64,000 bases of DNA from Williamsia sp. 1135 (lineage in GTDB: Bacteria; Actinomycetota; Actinomycetes; Mycobacteriales; Mycobacteriaceae). How positions within the stretch are numbered: position 1 is the stretch's first letter; every line of letters begins with the position of its first letter. Shown piece by piece: positions 45,497 through 53,687 of this stretch. The stretch lies in contig NZ_MJEI01000094.1 of NCBI RefSeq assembly GCF_002095395.1, forward strand, positions 1 to 64,000, read 5' to 3'. Both the position numbers and the translations under genes were made by a program. The notes beneath the pieces were generated by a model that saw only the letters and a program-made list of their open reading frames with translations, did no database searches and was not told the origin of the DNA.

Positions 45497-46903
45497 ATGA
45501 CCGGCTATGACGCCGCCTCCAGGAAAGAGAACGTTCTCCTGGTTCACTGGCACGACCTGGGTCGCCATCTGGAGCTCTACGGGGCATCCGGGGCCCATTG
45601 CCCCAATCTCGAGCGACTCGCGGCGGAGGGTGTTCTCCTCACCGGGGCGCACGCGACCGCACCGCTGTGCTCACCTTCGCGTGGCTCGCTGCTGACCGGT
45701 CGATATCCACACAGCAACGGTGTCGTCGGGCTTGCGCATCACGGCTGGGAGTACCGCGAAGGCGTCCGAACGCTGCCTCAGATCCTGGGCGCCAACGGCT
45801 GGAAAAGCGCACTCTTCGGCATGCAGCACGAATCCGCGGTTCCCGGACGGCTCGGTTACGACGACTACGACGTCACCGATTCCGACTGCGACTACGTCGT
45901 CGACCGCGCGGAGGAATGGCTCAAAGCCACGGCGCAGACTCGCGACTCCGGCGACCACACGCCGTTCTTGCTGAACACGGGCTTCTTCGAGGTGCATCGG
46001 CCGTACTCACCCGATCGCTACCCGGTGCCCGATCCCAACGGGTTCGACGTCCCCGACTACCTGCCCGACACCGCAGAGGTCCGCGGCGACCTCGCGGCGT
46101 TCCACGGCAGCATCGAGGTCGCCGACATCGCGACCGGGCGCCTACTCGAAGCGCTCGACGCGTCCGGATTCGCAGAGGACACCTGGGTGGTCTTCTTCAC
46201 CGATCACGGCGAGGCCTTCCCCGGCGCGAAATCGACGTTGTACGACCGCGGCACGGGCATCTCGTTCATCGTTCGCCCGCCGCGCTCGCGGTCGATCGCA
46301 CCGGTGCGTTACGAGGGACTCTTCAGCGGCGTCGACCTCGTCCCGACACTGCTAGAGCTCCTCGGGGTCGAGGTCCCCGACGAGGTCGAAGGTGTCTCCC
46401 ATGCCGACGTTCTCTCCGGCGCCGACCGGGAGACCGTGGTCCGCGATGCGGTCTTCACGCAGAAGAACTATCACGACAGCTACGACCCGATCCGCGCGAT
46501 CCGCACGGTCGACTACAGCTTCATCGAGAACTTCGCGTCCCGGAGCGCCCTGGAGCTACCCCTCGACATCGCCGACAGTCCGTCGGGCCGGGCGCTCGGC
46601 GGATCACACCTGGGTCCACGCAGTGCCAAAGAACTCTACGATCTGCGCTCGGATCCGGGTGAGGTGAACAATCTCGCCGGTGACCCCGCCTACGCCGCGG
46701 TGCAGAACGAACTCGAGAACCGGCTGCACGAATGGCAGGAGAAACTGGGCGACACGGTGACCAGTGACGCCGAGGGCAGTGCCATCGCCGCCGAGTTCAT
46801 GCATCGGTACCAGGCGACGCTCGGCGACAAAGAAGCCGTGCCCCGCTCGCCCAAGGGGCGAGATCGTCAGCTCAAGACCCCGGAGACCCGCGCGACCGGG
46901 TAA
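45497..46903 (+). CDS. Type I (formylglycine) sulfatase
   Basis: The 468-residue product is an alkaline-phosphatase-fold sulfatase. Cys58 in CSPSRGSLLTGR is the residue converted to formylglycine. Metal-ligand regions are visible as LLVHWHDLGRHLELYG (with HDLG where DDxG is common) and FFTDHGEAFPGAKSTLYDRG. No signal peptide is present, so it should act in the cytoplasm. The M. tuberculosis stf0 gene (Rv0295c) is likewise next to a sulfatase gene (Rv0296c), which supports a linked role in sulfated-metabolite turnover. It lies 32 bases after cysNC in the same direction. Confidence 0.88.
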   Translation: MTGYDAASRKENVLLVHWHDLGRHLELYGASGAHCPNLERLAAEGVLLTGAHATAPLCSPSRGSLLTGRYPHSNGVVGLAHHGWEYREGVRTLPQILGANGWKSALFGMQHESAVPGRLGYDDYDVTDSDCDYVVDRAEEWLKATAQTRDSGDHTPFLLNTGFFEVHRPYSPDRYPVPDPNGFDVPDYLPDTAEVRGDLAAFHGSIEVADIATGRLLEALDASGFAEDTWVVFFTDHGEAFPGAKSTLYDRGTGISFIVRPPRSRSIAPVRYEGLFSGVDLVPTLLELLGVEVPDEVEGVSHADVLSGADRETVVRDAVFTQKNYHDSYDPIRAIRTVDYSFIENFASRSALELPLDIADSPSGRALGGSHLGPRSAKELYDLRSDPGEVNNLAGDPAYAAVQNELENRLHEWQEKLGDTVTSDAEGSAIAAEFMHRYQATLGDKEAVPRSPKGRDRQLKTPETRATG

Positions 46904-46919
46904 CGATCACGCCCGCGGG

Positions 46920-47678
46920 TCAAAGGGTGGTGGCAATTCCCCCGTCGACCGGGATCACCGCACCGGTGAGGTAGCTACCTGCTCGACTGGACAAATACAC
47001 CACGGCGCCGACCACATCGTCGGGTCTGCCGATGCGGCCGAGCGGTGATGCTGCTTCCACCTCGTCCCGCAGTTCGGCCAGGATCGGGGCCATCATCTTG
47101 GACTCGAACGGTCCCGGTGCGATGGCATTGACGGTGACATGACGCGGACCCAGGTCGCGGGCGAGGTGCCGAGTCAGCTGGTGGATGGCCGCCTTGCTCG
47201 ACGAGTAGGAGTACGACGCCGTGCGGGGCACCCGGATCCCGTCGATGCTGCCGATGTTGATCACCCGCGACGGATCTTCTGCGGTGGCGCCCCTGGTCAG
47301 CAGCGGCAGCAGTGCTTGGGTCAGCGCGAACGGTGCCTGCACGTTGAGCTTCAGCACCCGATCCCACGCCGCGTCGGGGAACTCATCCAGCGGTGCACCC
47401 CACGTCGCGCCTGCGTTGTTCACGAGGATGTCCAGACCGTCCACCTCTGCTGCGACCTGTTCGGCCAACGCGCGGGCACCCTCGGGCGTGGAGAGGTTCG
47501 CCTGCAGCGCGGTCAGACCGGCGGCGCGGGCCTCTTCCAGAGCGTCGGGCTTGCGACCGGCGATCACCACGCGGGCACCGCGTTCGAGAAGTCCGTGGGC
47601 GATCATCGCACCGATACCGCTGGTACCGCCGGTGACCAGGGCGGTCTTGCCACTCACGTCGAACAGATCAAGCGTCAT
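46920..47678 (-). CDS. Short-chain dehydrogenase/reductase
   Basis: A 252-residue classical SDR with VTGGTSGIG, IAGRKPD after strand 2, LVNNAGATWG, INIGSIDGI, YSSSKAA and YLTGAVIPVDGG at the C-terminus. Its length and the ATSYSYSS-like segment resemble FabG/gluconate 5-dehydrogenase-like enzymes. Its ATG overlaps the TGA of the enoyl-CoA hydratase remnant (ATGA), showing that it once stood directly behind a complete hydratase gene in an acyl-CoA operon. It converges on the sulfatase gene with 16 bases between the stops. Confidence 0.85.
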   Translation of the reverse strand: MTLDLFDVSGKTALVTGGTSGIGAMIAHGLLERGARVVIAGRKPDALEEARAAGLTALQANLSTPEGARALAEQVAAEVDGLDILVNNAGATWGAPLDEFPDAAWDRVLKLNVQAPFALTQALLPLLTRGATAEDPSRVINIGSIDGIRVPRTASYSYSSSKAAIHQLTRHLARDLGPRHVTVNAIAPGPFESKMMAPILAELRDEVEAASPLGRIGRPDDVVGAVVYLSSRAGSYLTGAVIPVDGGIATTL

Positions 47679-47779
47679 CGTTGTCGATACTCCGGTGCTC
47701 GTTCATCCAAGAATGCGGCGGTTGCCTCCGCCCGATCATCGGTCATTGCCGGGATCATCTGCTGGCGGTTCTCGGATTT
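47675..47779 (-). pseudogene. 3' remnant of an enoyl-CoA hydratase/isomerase gene
   Basis: On the minus strand, 34 codons ending in TGA read KSENRQQMIPAMTDD followed by RAEATAAFLDERAPEYRQR, which matches the C-terminal helix of crotonase-family proteins (consensus like TDDxxEgxxAFLEKRxPxF). The rest of the gene is missing. The remnant ends exactly at the boundary of the 79-bp palindrome at 47780. The TGA overlaps the SDR start. It was probably truncated by the rearrangement that placed the palindrome and the flavin monooxygenase gene here. Confidence 0.65.
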
Positions 47780-47858
47780 CGCCCTGAGATCGTCCGTTTC
47801 CGGGGTGTCCAAGGGCGATATGCCCTCAGTGGGTGCGGAAAGGGACGATCTCAGGGCG
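47780..47858. repeat. 79-bp nested palindrome between LLM gene and hydratase remnant
   Basis: Arms of 22 bases (47780-47801 and 47837-47858) are complementary at 21 positions, starting CGCCCTGAGATCGTCC. The 35-base loop holds a second inverted pair, AGGGC and GCCCT, around GATAT. It begins where the hydratase remnant ends and finishes two bases before the monooxygenase stop codon. It may be a small non-autonomous element, a recombination scar or a T-less terminator for the monooxygenase gene. No other copy was found in the window. Confidence 0.75.
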
Positions 47859-47860
47859 CG

Positions 47861-49282
47861 TCAGGCCTGCACCCCGGCGCCGTGCCTCAGGGAGTCATCG
47901 ACGGTCGAGTTCGCCCCGCCCACGCGGAAGCTCGCACCCCGATGGTGATCGGGCAATAGATCGCCCTGGCCGAAGAGCTTGTGCCGAAGCGTGCCGGGCA
48001 CATACTCGCGGTCGTAGGCACCACGCGCCTCGAGGGCGGGCACCACATGCTCGATGACGTCGGTGAATGTCCCCGGTGTCACGGCGTAGGCGAGGTTGAA
48101 ACCGTCGACGTCGGTTTCCTCGGCCCACTCCAGCAATTGTTCGGCGACGCTGTCACCCGATCCCACGAGCACGGGCCCCATCCCACCGATGCCGCCCCAG
48201 GCCGCGATGTCGCGGATCGTCCACTCTTTGCCGGTGTCGGAGGCCTGCTGGAACGCGGCGACGGCTGATTGGATGGCGTTGCTCTCGACGTTGCCGATCG
48301 GTTCATCGAGGTCGTAGCGCGACAGGTCGATGCCCATCCATCCCGACATGAACACAAGCGCGCCCTCGGCGCTCGCATAGCGCTGGTATTCCTCCGCCTT
48401 CGCGCGAGCAGCCTCGTCGGTCTCGGCCGTGATGATCGTGAGCAACGTGTAGATGCGGGCGTCGTAGGCGCCGCGTCCCGCGCCCACCAACTGCTCACGG
48501 ATGTTCGTGACCAGGTTCCGCAGAATGTCTTTCGTCGGCGCTCCGACGAAGATCGCCTCGGCGTTCTCGGCCGCGAACTTCACCCCACGTGGCGACGCCC
48601 CGGCCTGGTAGATCACGGGCGAACCCTGCGGCGACGGCTCGGACAGGTGGATACCGGGCACGCTGAAGTGCTCGCCGCGATGGCCGATGTGGTGGACCTT
48701 GGCCGGGTCGGCGAAGACCCCATGGTCCTTGTCGCGGCGCACGGCGTCGCGCTCCCACGAACCCTCCCAGAGTTTGTAGAGCACGGTCAGGTACTCGTCG
48801 GCGTGGTCGTAGCGGGCGTCGTGCTCGAGCTGATCCACCTCGCCCATGTTGCGGGCCGCGGCCGGTAGATAGCCGGTGACGATGTTCCAGCCGATGCGAC
48901 CGCGGGTCAGATGATCGAGGGTCGAGAGCCGGCGGGCGAACGGGTAGGGATGCTCGAACCCGGTGCCTGCGGTGATCCCGAAGCCGAGGTGCTCGGTGGC
49001 GTGGGCCATCGCCGACACCAGCAGCAGCGGATCTGCCACGGGGATCTGCGCGCCCTGCCGGATCGCGGCCTCGTCGGTGCCCGCGTAGACGTCGTAGGTG
49101 CCGAGGACGTCTGCGATGAACAGGCCGTCGAACCCGCCGACCTCCAACGCCTTGGCGAGGTCGACCCAGTAGTCGAGGGTGTTGTAGTCCCACGACCGGT
49201 CTTCTGGGTGGCGCCACAATCCCGGGGACTGATGGGCGACGCAGTTCATGTCGAACGCGTTGAACCGGATGGTGCGGGACAT
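47861..49282 (-). CDS. LLM-class flavin-dependent monooxygenase (NtaA/SnaA/DszA-like)
   Basis: A 473-residue luciferase-like monooxygenase of the two-component NtaA/SnaA/SoxA(DszA) group: IRFNAFDMNCVAHQSPGLWR, FDGLFIADVLGTYDVY, ITAGTGFEHPYPFARRLSTL, GRIGWNIVTGYLPAAARNMG and VIYQAGASPRGVKFAAENAE. Such enzymes use FMNH2 from a separate flavin reductase to cleave C-S or C-N bonds, or to oxidise long substrates. No reductase gene is adjacent. ATG at 49282 gives the family start. The neighbouring sulfate-activation operon makes an organosulfur substrate attractive, but sequence alone cannot separate DszA-like from NtaA-like function. Confidence 0.85.
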   Translation of the reverse strand: MSRTIRFNAFDMNCVAHQSPGLWRHPEDRSWDYNTLDYWVDLAKALEVGGFDGLFIADVLGTYDVYAGTDEAAIRQGAQIPVADPLLLVSAMAHATEHLGFGITAGTGFEHPYPFARRLSTLDHLTRGRIGWNIVTGYLPAAARNMGEVDQLEHDARYDHADEYLTVLYKLWEGSWERDAVRRDKDHGVFADPAKVHHIGHRGEHFSVPGIHLSEPSPQGSPVIYQAGASPRGVKFAAENAEAIFVGAPTKDILRNLVTNIREQLVGAGRGAYDARIYTLLTIITAETDEAARAKAEEYQRYASAEGALVFMSGWMGIDLSRYDLDEPIGNVESNAIQSAVAAFQQASDTGKEWTIRDIAAWGGIGGMGPVLVGSGDSVAEQLLEWAEETDVDGFNLAYAVTPGTFTDVIEHVVPALEARGAYDREYVPGTLRHKLFGQGDLLPDHHRGASFRVGGANSTVDDSLRHGAGVQA

Positions 49283-49399
49283 CGGTGCCAGCCTCTCACC
49301 GGGCGGTCGTACCCGGACCCGACCGATCCTCCGGTGCACGGACTGTGCCGAAAACACTTGCGATCACAGTGACCCGAAACCGGGGTTAGATTTGACGGC

Positions 49400-51133
49400 G
49401 TGACTTCTGAATCTTTCTTCGATCTGCCCGATGCGAACGAACGACTGACGCCGGCGATCGTCCTCTCGGCGACCGAGAGCGCCCGCAACACCGTCATCGA
49501 CGAGATCCGCAGCCGCTACGGCCGCGACTACAACATCAAGTTCGCCGCGACCGGCGGCGAATGCCTCGAACTGACGAAGAGCCTGCTCGCCAAGAAGGTG
49601 CCGATCGCCCTGTTCCTCATCGAACTCGGCGATCTCGGTGACTGGCAGGGCGACGCCCTGCTCCAGAAGCTGCGGTTCGTCGTCCCCTCGGCGCGGCGCG
49701 TGGCCCTGATTCCCTCGATCCGGTTCGGCGACTCTTTCGACGAGCTGCGCACCGGCGTCGCCGAGGGCCGCTATGACACCTACCTCGGCATCCCGCGCGG
49801 ACAACGCGACGAGGAGTTCCACACCGCGATCGTCGAGTACCTGTCGGACTGGGGCTGGTCGGTGGCCGCCCCCGAGGTCGCCTACCTGCAGATCGTCGCC
49901 GACGGACCATCCCCTGAGCTGTCGGCGATCCGCGATTTCCTCGACCGGATGGGTATGCCGGTGGAGATCAATCACCCGGATTCCGTCGTGGGACGCGACA
50001 TCCTCGCCTCGGTCGAGGGCGACTCCGAACTCCCCGTACTGAGCCGCCTCGGGAAGCCGCCGCTGTCCCGTCCGACGGTCAGTGAGGTGGCGGCCACCAT
50101 CTACGGCACCCCCGACAAGATCCCCGAGGGCACGGTCGCCGACCTCCTGGTGATCGGTGCAGGCCCCGCCGGGTTGGCCGCGGCCGTCTACGGCGCCTCC
50201 GAGGGGCTCTCCACCACCGTCATCGAGCAGGGCGCCATCGGCGGACAGGCCGGCACCAGCTCCATGATCCGCAACTACCTCGGATTCCCTCGCGGCATCT
50301 CCGGCATGCGCCTCGCCCAGCGGGCACGGATCCAGGCCAGCCGCTTCGGGGCACAGTTCTTCTCCGGTGAGGGCGTCACCGAGATCGAGGTCAACGACGA
50401 GTACGACCACCACCACGTCCGGGTAGGCGACGCCCGCATCTGCGCGCGCGCGATCGTCATCGCCACCGGCGTCGCCTACCGCCGTTTCGGCGTCCGCGGA
50501 TGCGAGGACCTCGTCGGGTCGGGCGTCTACTACGGGGCCGCCACCAGCGCAGCCCGCGAGATGACCGGACGCGATGTCGTGGTGGTCGGTGGTGGCAATT
50601 CCGCCGGGCAGGCCGCGATGCACCTGTCGCGGTTCGCCAAGTCGGTGACGATCGCGATCCGTCGAGAGTCGCTGACCGAGACCATGTCGGACTACCTCAT
50701 CCGGGAGATCGAGGCGAGCCCGTGCATTACGGTGAAGGGCCACACCGAAGTGGTGGACGGCGGCGGCGACGGGCATCTCGAGTGGCTCGAATTGTGCAAC
50801 AACCAGACCCGCACCTCCGAACGGGTCGACGCCTCGGGCTTGTTCCTGCTCCTCGGCGCCGCCCCGACGTGCGACTGGATCCCGCAGGCCATCAAACGTG
50901 ACGAGCACAGCTTCCTGGTCACCGGCCGGTCGATGCCGAAGGAGTACTGGCAGGACGGCGTTCCCCCGGCGTTCCTCGAGACCACGGTGCCGGGGATCTT
51001 CGCGGTCGGCGACGTGCGGAGCGGATCGATGAAGCGCGTCGCATCGGCGAGCGGCGAGGGCGCCTCGGCGGTGCCTCTGGTGCACGAGCATCTACAGCGG
51101 GTGCGGCTGGCGAATCTGACACCCAAGCACTAG
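49400..51133 (+). CDS. Receiver-like domain fused to thioredoxin-reductase-like flavoprotein
   Basis: The 577-residue product has three parts. An N-terminal response-regulator-like domain (residues about 15-140: AIVLSATESARNTVIDEI, ALFLIELGDLGDW, VALIPSIRFGDSF) lacks the acidic pocket and phospho-Asp of true receivers. A short thioredoxin-like domain follows (about 155-215). The C-terminal FAD/NAD reductase (VADLLVIGAGPAGLAAAVYG; second motif VVVVGGGNSAGQAAMHLSRF; TVPGIFAVGDVR) is of the thioredoxin-reductase type. The CxxC expected after the NADPH motif is absent, so disulfide reduction through the usual dithiol is unlikely. GTG at 49400 is the first start; it diverges from the LLM gene. Confidence 0.82.
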   Translation: MTSESFFDLPDANERLTPAIVLSATESARNTVIDEIRSRYGRDYNIKFAATGGECLELTKSLLAKKVPIALFLIELGDLGDWQGDALLQKLRFVVPSARRVALIPSIRFGDSFDELRTGVAEGRYDTYLGIPRGQRDEEFHTAIVEYLSDWGWSVAAPEVAYLQIVADGPSPELSAIRDFLDRMGMPVEINHPDSVVGRDILASVEGDSELPVLSRLGKPPLSRPTVSEVAATIYGTPDKIPEGTVADLLVIGAGPAGLAAAVYGASEGLSTTVIEQGAIGGQAGTSSMIRNYLGFPRGISGMRLAQRARIQASRFGAQFFSGEGVTEIEVNDEYDHHHVRVGDARICARAIVIATGVAYRRFGVRGCEDLVGSGVYYGAATSAAREMTGRDVVVVGGGNSAGQAAMHLSRFAKSVTIAIRRESLTETMSDYLIREIEASPCITVKGHTEVVDGGGDGHLEWLELCNNQTRTSERVDASGLFLLLGAAPTCDWIPQAIKRDEHSFLVTGRSMPKEYWQDGVPPAFLETTVPGIFAVGDVRSGSMKRVASASGEGASAVPLVHEHLQRVRLANLTPKH

Positions 51134-51153
51134 CAATCGCGGCGCGCCGGCGA

Positions 51154-52410
51154 TCAGTCGATCCGGTAGACCCTGCGGGCGTTGTCGCGAAAGACCTTCC
51201 GCAACAACTCTTCGCCATATGGCTCGAGCACATCGAGCTCCGTGCCGACGATGGTGGCCATCGTGGCATTCGGTTTGTCGGCGGGAAAGTTCGATCCGAA
51301 CATCATGCGGTCGGGGCCGAACACCGACACCACGTGTTCGAGGAGCGGACCGGTCATGCTGGTCAGCGTCTGCTGGGTGCCGATGTTGCCGGAACGCTGG
51401 TGTCCGTAGCCGAGGAGCGGGAAGGCCAGTCCGGAGAGTTTCACGACCACGTTCTGGCACTGGGCAACTGCCGAGATGTCCTCACGCCAGGCCCGCATCA
51501 GCTCGTGACGCTGGGCGGCGGTGTGGCCGGTGCTCTGCCCCATCGGCCCGAAAAGGCCGACCGGTGTACCGAAGTGATTGAGCACGATGGTGGTCTCGGG
51601 GTACTCGCGCGCGAGCGTCCGGACGTCGCGTAACTGGTGCGAGTACACCCAGGCATCGAACACCAGATCTCGCTCGGCCAGCGCGGCGAAGCCACGGAGG
51701 AAGTCGGGGTCCGCGAGCAGTCCTTCGACCTCGGCCCAACTGCGCACCTTCGGGTCCGGATGATGGGCCGCCATGGCGCGGATGCCGGTGACGCGGTCGG
51801 AGATGTCGAGGTGCACGTCCAGCAACTGCGAGAAGAACGGGCTCCGTGGATCACCGCGCGCGACGATGGCTCCCAGCTCAGGCGCTCCGTTCACACCGAA
51901 CGGCAGGCCCGCGACCCACCTGGTCTCGGCCGCCGCCGCCATGGGTTCGTCCGTCCGCCAGTCCGCCTGCATGTGGACGACGGATTCCACCGGTACCCCG
52001 GCGGTCAGCAGCACCGCCGCGGCGTCGTGCTGGTAGTGCTTCGGCAGATACGGCCTGGTCACGAACTTCGGATCCAGGACGAGTTCGCGATCCTTTTGCG
52101 TCACCGCGTACCGGAATATCGCTCGGCCGAACACCGGGGCCGCCCGGTAGAGCCGAGTCCGCTTCGACGCCTCCCGCGGAGAGCGCAGCGGATCCCACTG
52201 ATGCACGTGCGTGTCGACGATCCCGGGGATCACCCCCGCCAATGCTCCCGTCGACACCGACAGCCGCGACTCCCCCACTCGCTGGTTCTCCCCCGCCCCT
52301 TTGGTCTTCTCGTCCGTCTGCAGTCCACGTGCCAGCACACCGGACCCATCCTCACCCGACCCGGCGTGTGCGCCCCGGCGCACCTGGTGCTTGGCACGCT
52401 CCTCTGCCAT
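51154..52410 (-). CDS. Amidohydrolase (PF04909-type TIM-barrel metal hydrolase/decarboxylase)
   Basis: A 418-residue amidohydrolase-2 protein. The first metal motif is GIVDTHVHQWDP, TIVLNHFGTPVG supplies a further His, VVKLSGLAF fits the beta-strand before the second site, and MMFGSNFPADKP carries the terminal catalytic region (Asp or Asn in SNFP). Members hydrolyse lactones or decarboxylate aromatic acids. The first 70 residues from ATG at 52410 are charged and low in complexity, so the true start may be further in, closer to GIVDTHVHQW. It is divergent from the globin gene and converges on the reductase fusion. Confidence 0.8.
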   Translation of the reverse strand: MAEERAKHQVRRGAHAGSGEDGSGVLARGLQTDEKTKGAGENQRVGESRLSVSTGALAGVIPGIVDTHVHQWDPLRSPREASKRTRLYRAAPVFGRAIFRYAVTQKDRELVLDPKFVTRPYLPKHYQHDAAAVLLTAGVPVESVVHMQADWRTDEPMAAAAETRWVAGLPFGVNGAPELGAIVARGDPRSPFFSQLLDVHLDISDRVTGIRAMAAHHPDPKVRSWAEVEGLLADPDFLRGFAALAERDLVFDAWVYSHQLRDVRTLAREYPETTIVLNHFGTPVGLFGPMGQSTGHTAAQRHELMRAWREDISAVAQCQNVVVKLSGLAFPLLGYGHQRSGNIGTQQTLTSMTGPLLEHVVSVFGPDRMMFGSNFPADKPNATMATIVGTELDVLEPYGEELLRKVFRDNARRVYRID

Positions 52411-52532
52411 CAGACAACTGTACCCAGCCATCCGCCGTCGCCTGGGCGTATATACAGGCCTTGGGCAATAAACTGTCCGGGAAAGCGAACGCGCCGGCCG
52501 CACGAGGCCGCACACGGGGAGGTCGGCTCGAA

Positions 52533-53684
52533 GTGGGAACGCATACTCAGCACGTGCTCTTGCAGGTGCGTGATGTGCTGAACGCAGACCCCGATCGGTT
52601 CACCTCGAACTTCTACTTACGCCTCTTCGCGACGAATCCGGAGTTGCGTGAGCTCTTCCCGGCGAACATGGGCCACCAGCGGGCGATGCTGTTCCGGGTC
52701 ATCGAGTACGTGCTGGAAACCGTCCCCGACCGGGACAATCACCCACGACTTCTCGAGTTCCTCGGGCAACTCGGGCGGGATCATCGCAAGTACGGCGTCA
52801 CCGAAGAGAACTATCACCAGTTCTTCGCCGCCCTGATGCGTGAGATCGCGGTGACGATGGGCGACCGCTGGGACGAAGACATCGCGAATGTCGTCTCGCA
52901 GGCCTTCATGCTCACCACCGGCGTCATGCGCGGTGCCGCCCACTCTGCGCCCGGACCTGCGACCTGGCAGGCTGTTGTTGCCGAGAAGTACCGGTTGTCA
53001 AGGGATTTGGCCGTGGTGCGACTGAAATCGGCGCAGCCACTGACATTTGCAGCGGGCCAGTACCTCGAGGTTCAGATACCTCAGTGGCCGCGGATCTGGC
53101 GGCATTTCTCTCCGTCGATCCCGCCGAATCCCGACGGCGAGATCGAGTTCCATGTACGCGCGGTCCCCGGTGGTTCCATCAGTAACTCCATCGTCACCGA
53201 GACCCAGGTCGGCGACGTCTGGCGGCTGGCGCAGAGCCACGGCACCCTCACTGTCGACACCGACCGCGAGGTCCTGATGATCGCCGGTGGCACCGGACTG
53301 GCGCCGCTGCGGGCGCTGCTCATCGAACTCTCGTTCCGCGCCGACGCGCCCGCGGTCCACCTGTTCTGCGGAGCGCGATACCCGGCAGATCTGTACGACC
53401 TGTCCCGGCTGTGGCGGATGGTCGCCACCAATCCGTGGCTGACGGTCACAACGGTGGTCGAAGACGACACCGATCCGTGGTGGAGCACTGCCAGTGAAGA
53501 ATCCGGGCGCATCACCCTGGAGCGAGTACAGGGGCAACTCGCCGACGCCGTACTCGGATACGGCAAGGACTGGACGCAGCATCAGGTACTACTCGCCGGG
53601 TCTCCGGAGATGATCGCGAACACGCGACGTCGACTGCTGATCGCAGGACTTCCGGCGAGCAAGATGCAGCACGACCCGGTCTGA
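52533..53684 (+). CDS. Globin-reductase fusion (flavohaemoglobin-like)
   Basis: The 383-residue product has an N-terminal globin (residues 1 to about 135: VRDVLNADPDRFTSNFYLRL, LGRDHRKYGVTEENYHQFFA with the proximal-His region) and a C-terminal ferredoxin-NADP-reductase-like module (from about 150). The FAD strand reads WPRIWRHFSPSIPP instead of the usual RxYS, so flavin binding is uncertain; the NAD motif IAGGTGLAPLRALL is intact. Flavohaemoglobins oxidise nitric oxide to nitrate. This short form is typical of mycobacteria and may have a different partner or role. GTG at 52533 is chosen because GGGGAGG lies upstream; the open frame further upstream is non-coding. Confidence 0.8.
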   Translation: MGTHTQHVLLQVRDVLNADPDRFTSNFYLRLFATNPELRELFPANMGHQRAMLFRVIEYVLETVPDRDNHPRLLEFLGQLGRDHRKYGVTEENYHQFFAALMREIAVTMGDRWDEDIANVVSQAFMLTTGVMRGAAHSAPGPATWQAVVAEKYRLSRDLAVVRLKSAQPLTFAAGQYLEVQIPQWPRIWRHFSPSIPPNPDGEIEFHVRAVPGGSISNSIVTETQVGDVWRLAQSHGTLTVDTDREVLMIAGGTGLAPLRALLIELSFRADAPAVHLFCGARYPADLYDLSRLWRMVATNPWLTVTTVVEDDTDPWWSTASEESGRITLERVQGQLADAVLGYGKDWTQHQVLLAGSPEMIANTRRRLLIAGLPASKMQHDPV

Positions 53685-53687
53685 GTC

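Noticed and set aside
47681-47959. Small plus-strand frames over the palindrome region
   Set aside because: They read through the inverted repeat and the 3' end of the monooxygenase gene on the opposite strand, with no start signal or family resemblance.
47861-49282. Calling the LLM monooxygenase dszA
   Set aside because: NtaA, SnaA, SoxA and DszA share the visible motifs, no dszB, dszC or flavin reductase gene is nearby, and the sulfur context alone is not proof.
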